From JARRLC01 sp037387425 (GTDB lineage: Bacteria; Pseudomonadota; Alphaproteobacteria; Rhizobiales; Rhodomicrobiaceae): a stretch of 16,331 nt of DNA. The stretch covers positions 1 through 16,331 of the forward strand of contig JARRLC010000043.1 of the NCBI GenBank assembly GCA_037387425.1. Reading direction: 5' to 3'. Both the position numbers and the translations under genes were made by a program. How positions within the stretch are numbered: position 1 is the first letter of the stretch; each line of letters begins with the position of its first letter. The notes beneath the pieces are model-generated. The model ran no database searches. It had not been told where the DNA came from and saw nothing but the letters and a program-made list of their open reading frames with translations. Positions 6,831 to 13,968 of this stretch are shown piece after piece.

Positions 6831-6860
6831 AAAAAAAGCCGCCCCCAAGGGGACGGCTTT
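6831..6860 (-). terminator. Rho-independent terminator of the cold-shock gene
   Basis: AAAGCCG (6835-6841) pairs with CGGCTTT (6854-6860), extended by a C-G block with one mismatch. Read on the minus strand the stem runs into seven T. It ends the cold-shock transcript; the plus strand has only three T after the stem but may also slow transcription leaving thiG. Confidence 0.85.
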
Positions 6861-6897
6861 CCATTCGCGCAAAACGCACGAACTTATTCGGCGAACT

Positions 6898-7107
6898 TTA
6901 TGCAAGCTGGATCGTGCCGACGGCAACTTTACCTGTGCGGCGATCTTCCTGAGTGTCGAAGGAAACCTTCTGTCCTTCTGTAAGGGTCCGGATTCCGGCG
7001 CGTTCTAACGCAGAAATGTGCACGAACACGTCCTTACCACCGCTATCGGGCTGAATAAAGCCATAGCCTTTCTGCGTGTTGAAGAACTTCACGGTACCTG
7101 TAGTCAT
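6898..7107 (-). CDS. cspA: Cold-shock domain protein (CspA family)
   Basis: The 69-residue protein is a single cold-shock domain. RNP1 (KGYGFIQP, from residue 13) and RNP2 (VFVHI, from residue 27) are intact, as are TVKFFN and the closing KVAVGTI. Such proteins bind single-stranded RNA and DNA and melt mRNA structure; cold induction is not certain from sequence alone. AAAGGA lies 7 nt before the start. A long 5' leader (about 150 nt) separates it from a candidate promoter, as in cold-regulated csp genes. A clear terminator follows. Confidence 0.95.
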   Translation of the reverse strand: MTTGTVKFFNTQKGYGFIQPDSGGKDVFVHISALERAGIRTLTEGQKVSFDTQEDRRTGKVAVGTIQLA

Positions 7108-7266
7108 AGAATTTCCTTTATTACTACCTTGAGTGCACCAAGGCTATCTGCACAATAAAATGTAGAAGCCCTGTTCGTCGATGTTTGGAAAGAGAGAGGC
7201 AGAATGTGCACCCAGCAGTGCCAAGGTGATACAGCCCGATCGTCCGGCCAAATGTCGATTGCCGCA

Positions 7267-7294
7267 CTATAAAGCGGATACAACCAGATCACAA
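7267..7294 (-). promoter_or_regulatory. Candidate promoter of the cold-shock gene
   Basis: On the minus strand TTGTGA (7294-7289), a 16-bp spacer and TTATAG (7272-7267) resemble a sigma70 promoter. Transcription from there would give a leader of about 150 nt. In that leader CCTTG/CAAGG arms (7127-7143) surround GTGCAC just before the ribosome binding site. The assignment rests on pattern alone. Confidence 0.4.
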
Positions 7295-7299
7295 GACGT

Positions 7300-8376
7300 T
7301 TACTCGGCGTTTGCGGCAAGTTGTACTGAGGTTTGTGCAGAATTGATTTCCACTCTGTTACCGCCTCTTGACGTGGCCCGTTCCATTGCCATCACAGCCT
7401 CTGACAGAAGCGCCCTCGCCTGCTCCGCGTTGTCTTCGTTGCCATGGGCGACGCCCACGCTGATGCTAACATACCCGCCGCCCCGCTCTGTCCGGTGTTT
7501 CAGACTAAGATTGGCGATCGCCGCGCGAAGCGCCTCGGCGTGTGCTCCGAATGCCACCGCATCAGGTTCATTGGAAATGACGACGAACACCCCACCGTCG
7601 AACCGAGCCAAAACATCGCCCATGCGGCCTGGCTGCGCCTTTATTGTTTTTGCGACCAGGTTTATCAGAGCGTAATCTTCGCTATCCTCATCCGAATTGC
7701 AAAGCGGCAAACCATCGACTTGCAGCGTAAGGATGCCCAGCGCTTCCGATGGAGAACCGGGACGCTCCATAATGATCGCTTCTACGCTGCGTCGGCCCGG
7801 CAACCCCGTCAATGTATCCAGCACACCGCCATATGGCGCAAACGCCGCATAATGTTTGCGCATATTTTCAGGTGCGCACGACGTCACCAGGCGAAGGGAA
7901 CTGGCCATATCCATATCGAGAATCGCCTCGCTCAGCTCGCGTTCGCGCGCAACGCGGCGGTCGATCTCGCTTTTCAGGCGCAATGCAGCGCGCAGACGCG
8001 CAAGAAGTTCAAGCTGTTCGAAAGGCTTGCGCACATAATCGTTGCCGCCGGCGATAAAGGCTTGCGCCAACGTGGCGACATCGGTTTCTTCCGACACGAT
8101 GAGGATAGGCGTATAACGGTAACGTCCATCGGCGCGAATGCGGGCGCATACTTCAATGCCATCAAGGCCGGACATGGCGACATCCAGCAAGATGGCGTCC
8201 GGCTCTGAAAGCTCCGGCTTCTGGTTTATCGGCTCCACCCCAAGATGCGTCAGCGCCTCGCTGCCGGAATGGCACAAATGCAAAGCTTTGTAGCCGCCCG
8301 CGATGAGAGCCTCCATTAACTGGCCTCGCGACGCTTCGGAATCGTCTACGACCAAAATGCGCAAATCCGTAGGCAC
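7300..8376 (-). CDS. Response regulator with degenerate GGDEF domain (PleD-like, probably inactive cyclase)
   Basis: The 358-residue protein starts with a receiver domain (1-120): acidic pair D11-D12, phospho-acceptor D65 in LLDVAMSGLDG, S95 and K117 (RKPF). A helical linker (120-175) follows, then a GGDEF fold starting at DTLTGLPGRR (187-196) and ending ISVGVA and GGNRVE. The active-site motif is not GGDEF but D260-G-G-V-F264, so the metal-binding and substrate residues are lost and c-di-GMP synthesis is unlikely. The inhibitory-site motif RxxD is kept (R251-M-G-D254) at the canonical spacing, so c-di-GMP binding is possible. The GTG start directly follows the stop of the upstream GT gene, with AAAGGAGG inside that gene's end, so translation is coupled. 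Confidence 0.85.
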   Translation of the reverse strand: MPTDLRILVVDDSEASRGQLMEALIAGGYKALHLCHSGSEALTHLGVEPINQKPELSEPDAILLDVAMSGLDGIEVCARIRADGRYRYTPILIVSEETDVATLAQAFIAGGNDYVRKPFEQLELLARLRAALRLKSEIDRRVARERELSEAILDMDMASSLRLVTSCAPENMRKHYAAFAPYGGVLDTLTGLPGRRSVEAIIMERPGSPSEALGILTLQVDGLPLCNSDEDSEDYALINLVAKTIKAQPGRMGDVLARFDGGVFVVISNEPDAVAFGAHAEALRAAIANLSLKHRTERGGGYVSISVGVAHGNEDNAEQARALLSEAVMAMERATSRGGNRVEINSAQTSVQLAANAE

Positions 8377-10254
8377 TTATCTGCCTCCTTTCGATACGGC
8401 AGATGCGCCGCCCGGTCCGCCTGTTCCCATGTGCTGGAAAGACGTCATGTTGTCTACACGATTAGGAATACGCCAGATAATCCCCCATATCGCCCGATAG
8501 GCCGCGACAGGCGCCAGCATCCAATGGAACAGCGCCATGATCCCAAACGGTATACGTTTGGTGTTCCCACACCTAAAAGGGGGAAGTCTGCTGACATAAG
8601 CGAACAGAAAACCGCCAACCACCAAATTAAACAGAGCAACGCTGGTCAGCATGACTGGAAAGCGATCATATCCGCCCGAAGCAAGCCCAAGCCCCAGTGC
8701 GAGCCACAGCCAGGGATTTACCAACACCGCCACAAACGCGCCGCCGACTTGAAACAGCAAGCCCAGACTTGCCATCGTTCCGGCCTTCCGCCACAGATTT
8801 AGCGGTTTACGCGTGTGGCCTATGAGGGCTTGCAGCACGCCCTTCAATTCGTGCGCTTGCTGCCTCAGGCTGGTGCTCAAAGTGTATTTCACGCCTTTAT
8901 ATGTAGTGGATGCGATACTTACCGCGCGGCATCCTTCCTTTGACATGCGAATGCTAAGATCGCTGTCGGCAGGGGCGCAATACGGGTTCCACCCGCATAG
9001 TTTTTGCAAGACATCAAGTCTGAAGTGATTTGACATGCCGTATAGTGGGGTCGTCACTCCCAAGCGCTCCATCCCGCGAGACAACACGGCGCTATCTTGC
9101 GGCTGAACAACATCGAAACGCCGCTGAATCCAGTTTTCCTCGTCATTGTAGTAGTCGTAGCGGCATTGCACACACGCCATCTCTGGCGAAGACTGGCGAA
9201 ATACCGTGACGGCCTTGCGAAGCTGTTCGGGTTCGGGGACATCTCCAGCGCAATAGACGGTCACAAACTCGCCACGAGCGAATTGCAGTGCATAATTGCA
9301 AGCTTTCGCTTTTGTTCTCGGTTCCGAAACCGGCACGCGGATGATTTCGAACACGCCTTCAAGCCCGTGTGCTTTCGCAGTTTCTATCGTTTTACTATCG
9401 TCTTCTTCCAGCACAATCTTGATATCGAGCTTGGCAAGCGGATAATCCAATTGACGCAATGCATGCACTATCGGCGGCAAAGCTGACGGATCGCGGAAAA
9501 GCGGCACCAGGATCGTATAAACCGGCAACTCGTCCGGTTTGAGCATTCTGGCTTCGATGCCCAGAGACAGGCTGGATCTCAGCTTACGTTGTCTACCAAG
9601 CAACCACAGCGCTATGCTGAATATCAGTGCGCCAGCATATAACGCGGCAAGCGCTATGTTAACGACTGTCAACGTCTCGATTGGAGCGAAAGCCAAAGCC
9701 GCTGTAAACACAGCAATTCCAGCCAATGCTGATACTTTCTGCCCACTTGAAACCGAACATTGTGTGAAGCGTTCTTCGTCAACGCCCTCTTTTCCATGGA
9801 TGGCGCGTTTCAATTGCGTTTCACGGAATACGCTTTGCAATGTCCATAGAATGTCAAACTTTGAAGTAACGGCGATATCGATAGCTTTACCCCAGCGGGC
9901 GCGCGCATATGTAACGGCTTCCGGACCTGGATTAGCAGTGACGATTACCAACCGCCCGTCTTTCTTCCGCCATGGCATAGTCTGGCGCTGCGCGCATTCC
10001 TGGGCATCGCCAGCCTGAAGAAGCGAAGCGTCCGGCGCTTCCGCAATTAGATCGACAAACGGCAGCCCGAATGTATTGGCCAGCGTCTTATAATATTGAC
10101 GGGGTTTCACCCAGCGTCTTGCGAGCAAAATATCGCCGAGTGGAACGTTGCAGGTTTGGGCTTTTTCCAACGCTTCATCGAGTTGTGCAAGCGTGAGTAT
10201 CCGCCGTTCAACAAGCAAGTCGCCGGTCGCGATATCAGTAGAAGTCAACGTCAT
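8377..10254 (-). CDS. MshEN-like/GT2 membrane glycosyltransferase homologue with degenerate catalytic motifs
   Basis: The 625-residue protein has three parts. Residues 5-150 resemble the GspE/MshE N-terminal domain, with two MshEN-like segments (GDLLVERRILTLAQLDEAL and LGDILLARRWVKPRQYYKTL) ending in GLPFVDL. Two membrane helices lie at about 173-219. A GT2 core spans 243-480, then three or four helices at about 493-595. The scaffold matches processive-type GT2 proteins (KIVLEEDD, ACNYALQFARGEF, GMSNHFRLDVL). The key motifs are eroded: CAGD (335-338) where DAED is usual, PAD (428-430) where TED is usual, and RQQAHE (464-469) where QxxRW is expected. It may therefore not transfer sugar. The ATG at 10254 has GGAGG 9 nt upstream; an ATG at 10272 lacks one. 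It is the first gene of an operon with the response regulator. Confidence 0.8.
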   Translation of the reverse strand: MTLTSTDIATGDLLVERRILTLAQLDEALEKAQTCNVPLGDILLARRWVKPRQYYKTLANTFGLPFVDLIAEAPDASLLQAGDAQECAQRQTMPWRKKDGRLVIVTANPGPEAVTYARARWGKAIDIAVTSKFDILWTLQSVFRETQLKRAIHGKEGVDEERFTQCSVSSGQKVSALAGIAVFTAALAFAPIETLTVVNIALAALYAGALIFSIALWLLGRQRKLRSSLSLGIEARMLKPDELPVYTILVPLFRDPSALPPIVHALRQLDYPLAKLDIKIVLEEDDSKTIETAKAHGLEGVFEIIRVPVSEPRTKAKACNYALQFARGEFVTVYCAGDVPEPEQLRKAVTVFRQSSPEMACVQCRYDYYNDEENWIQRRFDVVQPQDSAVLSRGMERLGVTTPLYGMSNHFRLDVLQKLCGWNPYCAPADSDLSIRMSKEGCRAVSIASTTYKGVKYTLSTSLRQQAHELKGVLQALIGHTRKPLNLWRKAGTMASLGLLFQVGGAFVAVLVNPWLWLALGLGLASGGYDRFPVMLTSVALFNLVVGGFLFAYVSRLPPFRCGNTKRIPFGIMALFHWMLAPVAAYRAIWGIIWRIPNRVDNMTSFQHMGTGGPGGASAVSKGGR

Positions 10255-10299
10255 GATGCTGTGCCTCCACATTGCCTGGAAAGACGCAGCATCCGGCCC

Positions 10300-10328
10300 A
10301 ATATCGGAAAATACATAATACCACTCAA
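10300..10328 (-). promoter_or_regulatory. Candidate promoter of the GT/response-regulator operon
   Basis: On the minus strand TTGAGT (10328-10323), a 17-bp spacer and GATATT (10305-10300) fit a sigma70 promoter. The predicted start lies about 40 nt before the preferred ATG at 10254. Confidence 0.5.
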
Positions 10329-10713
10329 CGAATTACACATAAGGGTTTTAGCCCATAGAGCAGCATAAACGCGTCTGGTATCTGCAAGGATAAGGTGTTG
10401 CATAAAATTTTATTGGCTAGTGTACGAAAAGGTATCTCAATGATACTACGTATGCTTCTGCCCTTGATCTTGTCGTTTTTTAAGATAAAATTATTCTTTT
10501 CTGATTTTCCCCATGCATTATCTCGCAGCTTTGAAAAAATAGGAAGTAGACGGGAGTACGCAACGCAACAATGCAAAAATCAATTGTCTCCTATGCGCAA
10601 CTAATGGTTGCGTTTTAGGAATAAGCATAATAATTCCTGATCATAAGATGTCCTGCTCGTTGTAACGTCAGGTGTTGCCGCGATGAGGACAACAATTCCG
10701 GAAGGTTCTCGCC
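10329..10713. other. Gene-free intergenic region between the GT and hox operons
   Basis: This divergent gap is clearly richer in A and T than its neighbours from about 10390 to 10560. It contains a 12-bp palindrome ATAAAATTTTAT (10402-10413), a hairpin with T4 (10596-10616) and an inverted repeat AGGAAT/ATTCCT (10617-10622 and 10633-10638). CATAAT (10626-10631) resembles a -10 box, but no matching -35 is seen, and no sigma54 or FNR site is evident. A 69-codon frame with a GTG at 10395 encodes a hydrophobic stretch, but support for a gene is poor. The hox operon must be controlled from here. Confidence 0.6.
10596..10616 (+). terminator. Hairpin with short T-run upstream of hoxF
   Basis: CGCAAC (10596-10601) and GTTGCG (10607-10612) form a 6-bp stem with a 5-nt loop, followed by TTTT. 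It is a weak intrinsic-terminator shape about 100 bp before hoxF. It could end a short upstream transcript or act as an attenuator; there is no clear gene before it. Confidence 0.45.
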
Positions 10714-12585
10714 ATGGCGTTTTATTCCCCGAAGATCGAAGGACAACCTGTCTTCCAGTCAGCGCCGGTAGATGATGCGCAGCTTATCCCTGCGGTTCAA
10801 ACGATCGTTCAGGAGTTTGAAGGCGACAAAACCCGCTTGATGGATATCGTACTCGCCGTGCATCAGCGCTACGGCCACATTCCGGACGCCGCCGTTGAAG
10901 CCATCGCCAGCGGGGTGAATATGCAAGCGGTGGAAGTGACCAGCATGATTTCGTTCTACGCGTTCCTCAATCGCGAGCCAAAGGGACGCTTCCAAATCCG
11001 GCTGTGCAAAACGCCTATGTCGCTGATGAAAGGGGCCGAAGACGTAGCTCTCGCCTTCACCAGGGCGACAGGCGCGCAAATTGGCGGCGTCTCGCCCGAT
11101 GGCGAATTCAGCCTGGATTGGACTAGCGATATCGGCATGGCCGATCAAGAACCTTCCGCGCTGGTCAACGGCACTATGTTGACTTCGCTTACCCCTGACG
11201 CCGTTACAAATATTGTCGCAGCGCTGCGCGAATATCCCAAGGATACGCCTTACCCCCTTTTTCCTGGTGCGGACGGAAAGGGCATGCCCATTCCTCACTC
11301 CCAAGTACAAGCCAGCCTTATACAGCCGGGACCGATTATCTTCCGCCGCGGAGCACAGCGTGGCGAGAGCATCAATGCGGCGTTGGCCATTCCGCCTGAA
11401 GCTGTCATTGAAGCCTTGAATAAGGCAAGACTTCGCGGACGTGGCGGCGCTGGCTTTCCCACGAGCACAAAATGGAAGCTCTGCCGCGAAGCCGCAGGCA
11501 GCGAGCATTACGTCGTCTGCAATGCCGACGAAGGCGAACCCGGCACATTCAAAGACCGCGTGCTGCTCGCCCTCGCGCCCGACTTGGTGTTCGATGGAAT
11601 GACCGTCGCCGCTTACGCTATAGGCGCGCGTACTGGTCTCGTATACCTGCGCGGCGAATACGCATATCTGCGCGAACCGCTACAACGCGTACTCAATCAG
11701 CGCAGGGAAGCTGGCCTCTTGGGGCAGAACATCTGCGGACGGCAAGGTTTTGACTTCGATATCCGTATTCAACTTGGTGCTGGCGCATATATTTGCGGCG
11801 AGGAATCCGCACTTATCCAGTCGCTGGAAGGCAAACGCGGCGCTCCGCGAGACAGGCCGCCTTTCCCAGTTTCATGCGGCTATCTCAACCAGCCAACCGC
11901 GGTGGACAATGTGGAGACGTTCTGCTGCGCCGCGCGAATCATGGAACAAAGCGCTGACTGGTTCTCTCGCTACGGCACGGAACAATCCACCGGCACGCGG
12001 CTATTAAGCGTCTCAGGCGATTGCGCACAGCCCGGCGTCTATGAAGTGCCCTTCGGCATGACAGTCAACGTGTTGCTGGCGCTGGTCGGCGGTACAGGGG
12101 CATCGTTCGTGCAAATTGGCGGGCCATCTGGCGAGTGCGTCGCACCAAAAGACTATGGTCGCCGCATCGCATTTGAAGACTTGGCGACCGGCGGTTCCGT
12201 AATCATCTTCGGCCCTGGCCGCAACGTATTAGAAGTAGCGCTGCAATTCATCGAGTTTTTCGCAGAGGAATCCTGCGGATGGTGCACACCATGCCGCGTT
12301 GGCACTGCCCTACTTCAACAACAGCTTGAGAAAATCATTGCCGATCGCGGCACCAAAGCCGACTTGAACGCAATGGAGGCGCTGTGTAATACCATCCGCC
12401 GCACCAGCCGTTGCGGCCTCGGCCAAACCGCGCCGAACCCAATCCTCAGCACGATACGGAACTTCCCGGAGGCTTATGCCGTTAAGCTGCGAAAAGAAGA
12501 ATTCACTCCGCGCGTAACCCTACAAGAAGCACTGGCCGAAGCGGTCGAAGTTCAGGGGCGCCGTCCCCTCGCAGGGGAGCAATAA
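10714..12585 (+). CDS. hoxF: NAD-reducing hydrogenase diaphorase subunit HoxF
   Basis: HoxF carries FMN and reduces NAD+. The 623-residue protein fuses a NuoE-like N-terminus (about 20-165) to a NuoF-like body, as in the Ralstonia-type soluble hydrogenase rather than the separate HoxE of cyanobacteria. FMN/NADH-site blocks are clear: GRGGAGFPTSTKW (about 240-252), CNADEGEPGTFKDRVL, LRGEYAYL and GAGAYICGEESAL. The 4Fe-4S ligands are C521, C524, C527 and C567 (ESCGWCTPC...SRCG). The NuoE-like part keeps only C98 of the four usual 2Fe-2S cysteines (LCKTPMS; DIGMADQEP where CxGxC is expected), so that cluster is probably absent. GGAAGG lies 8 nt before the ATG. It is the first gene of a five-gene operon. 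Confidence 0.95.
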   Translation: MAFYSPKIEGQPVFQSAPVDDAQLIPAVQTIVQEFEGDKTRLMDIVLAVHQRYGHIPDAAVEAIASGVNMQAVEVTSMISFYAFLNREPKGRFQIRLCKTPMSLMKGAEDVALAFTRATGAQIGGVSPDGEFSLDWTSDIGMADQEPSALVNGTMLTSLTPDAVTNIVAALREYPKDTPYPLFPGADGKGMPIPHSQVQASLIQPGPIIFRRGAQRGESINAALAIPPEAVIEALNKARLRGRGGAGFPTSTKWKLCREAAGSEHYVVCNADEGEPGTFKDRVLLALAPDLVFDGMTVAAYAIGARTGLVYLRGEYAYLREPLQRVLNQRREAGLLGQNICGRQGFDFDIRIQLGAGAYICGEESALIQSLEGKRGAPRDRPPFPVSCGYLNQPTAVDNVETFCCAARIMEQSADWFSRYGTEQSTGTRLLSVSGDCAQPGVYEVPFGMTVNVLLALVGGTGASFVQIGGPSGECVAPKDYGRRIAFEDLATGGSVIIFGPGRNVLEVALQFIEFFAEESCGWCTPCRVGTALLQQQLEKIIADRGTKADLNAMEALCNTIRRTSRCGLGQTAPNPILSTIRNFPEAYAVKLRKEEFTPRVTLQEALAEAVEVQGRRPLAGEQ

Positions 12586-12587
12586 TC

Positions 12588-13310
12588 ATGGCTGCTGAAA
12601 CGTTCTTTATCACTGTGGATGGCGTCGAAATTGAAGCCACTGAAGGGCAAACCGTCATGGAAGCCTGCGACGAAGCAGGCATCTACATCCCCCGGCTGTG
12701 CATGCATGACGATCTGAAACCCGCCGGACACTGCCGTCTGTGCACCTGCAAGATCAACAAACGCTATATCTCGGCCTGCACAATGCCAGTTGCGCGTAAC
12801 ATGGAGGTGGAAAACAACACGCCAGAGCTGAACGCCGACCGGCGCACGCTCCTGGATATGCTGTTCGTTGAAGGCAACCATTTCTGCCCGTCATGCGAGA
12901 AGAGCGGCAGTTGCGATCTTCAAGCGCTCGGCTACCGGTTGGGATTGGTCACGCCGCAACTTCCCTATCAGTGGCCAGACCGCCAGGTTGTTGCCACACA
13001 TCCGGATATCTTCATTGATCACAACCGTTGTATTCTATGCGGATTATGCGTACGCGCCGCAAAAGCGCTGGACGGCAAAACCATCTTCGCCTTCGAAGGG
13101 CGCGGCATCCAAAAACATCTCATTACTGGCGGAAAAGAGCGTCTCGACGAAACCACCCTCGCTAGTGCCGACAAAGCCGCGCATGTGTGTCCCGTCGGGG
13201 CGATCGTCATCAAACGCACCGCTTATCAGACGCCACAAGGCAAGCGCCCATACGATCACACGCCAATCGGCGCAGATATTGAGGCGCGGCACGCGTCGCC
13301 CAAAGGTTAA
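12588..13310 (+). CDS. hoxU: NAD-reducing hydrogenase diaphorase subunit HoxU
   Basis: HoxU is the electron wire between the hydrogenase and HoxF. The 240-residue protein, like the N-terminus of NuoG, starts with a 2Fe-2S ferredoxin domain (C38, C49, C52, C64). A His-Cys3 4Fe-4S motif follows around NHFCPSCEKSGSC (C100, C103, C109 with a nearby histidine). A further 4Fe-4S site is C148-C151-C154 plus C201 in CPVGAI. The size and cluster set fit HoxU exactly. The start is 2 bp after the hoxF stop, with AGGGGAG overlapping the end of hoxF, so the two are translated together. Confidence 0.95.
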   Translation: MAAETFFITVDGVEIEATEGQTVMEACDEAGIYIPRLCMHDDLKPAGHCRLCTCKINKRYISACTMPVARNMEVENNTPELNADRRTLLDMLFVEGNHFCPSCEKSGSCDLQALGYRLGLVTPQLPYQWPDRQVVATHPDIFIDHNRCILCGLCVRAAKALDGKTIFAFEGRGIQKHLITGGKERLDETTLASADKAAHVCPVGAIVIKRTAYQTPQGKRPYDHTPIGADIEARHASPKG

Positions 13311-13334
13311 AAAGCCAGACAGGAGACAACCCCC

Positions 13335-13877
13335 ATGGCCAAGCCTAAACTTGCCACTTGCAGTCTGGCCGGGTGCTTCGGCTGCCATATGTCGATCCTC
13401 GATATCGACGAACGCATTCTCGATCTTGTGGAACTGATCGATTTCGATAAATCACCCATCAACGACAAGAAAAACTTCGACGGCCCGGTGGATATCGGCA
13501 TCATTGAGGGCGGCGTCTCAAACGAGCACAACATGCATGTGCTGAAAGACTTCCGCAAAAATTGCCGCGTGCTTGTGGGGCTTGGCGCCTGTGCGCTGAC
13601 CGGCGGCATCCCCGCAATGCGCAACCCTGTGGGCCTGCGCGCCTGCCTGGAGGAAGCCTATCTCAATGGCCCAACAGTGGAAAATGGCGGCGTCATCCCC
13701 AACGACGAAGACTTGCCGCTTCTGCTCGACCGGGTCTACCCGTGCCACGATATCGTGAAAATCGACTACTTCCTGCCCGGATGTCCGCCTTCAGCCGACG
13801 CCATCTGGGCCGCGCTCACCGCGCTGTTGACCGGCAAAGAGCCTGAACTTTCTTACGAGCTGCTGAAATACGAATAA
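13335..13877 (+). CDS. hoxY: NAD-reducing hydrogenase small subunit HoxY
   Basis: HoxY is the short small subunit of soluble [NiFe] hydrogenases and carries the single proximal 4Fe-4S cluster. The 180-residue protein has the expected ligands: C14 and C17 in GCFGCHMS, C86 in GLGACALTGG and C150 in FLPGCPPSAD. There is no Tat signal and no medial or distal cluster domain, so the enzyme is cytoplasmic. AGGAG lies 9 nt before the ATG. A 91-bp gap with a small CGGGA/TCCCG hairpin (13880-13892) separates it from hoxH, a possible mRNA processing point. Confidence 0.95.
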   Translation: MAKPKLATCSLAGCFGCHMSILDIDERILDLVELIDFDKSPINDKKNFDGPVDIGIIEGGVSNEHNMHVLKDFRKNCRVLVGLGACALTGGIPAMRNPVGLRACLEEAYLNGPTVENGGVIPNDEDLPLLLDRVYPCHDIVKIDYFLPGCPPSADAIWAALTALLTGKEPELSYELLKYE

Positions 13878-13968
13878 CGCGGGAATATCCCGGGGGGCGC
13901 CGGACAACCAAAGACGCCTGAACATTTCGGTTATTCGGTTACAACACGCTGAAACACGGGAGAGCCCA

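Noticed and set aside
10269..10328. Start of the GT gene at ATG 10272
   Set aside because: No ribosome binding site, whereas the in-frame ATG at 10254 has GGAGG 9 nt upstream and gives a normal MshEN-like N-terminus.
10395..10604. Possible 69-residue hydrophobic peptide upstream of hoxF
   Set aside because: It has a GTG start with a poorly spaced ribosome binding site, lies in AT-rich non-coding-like sequence, and ends inside a hairpin stem; no family likeness.
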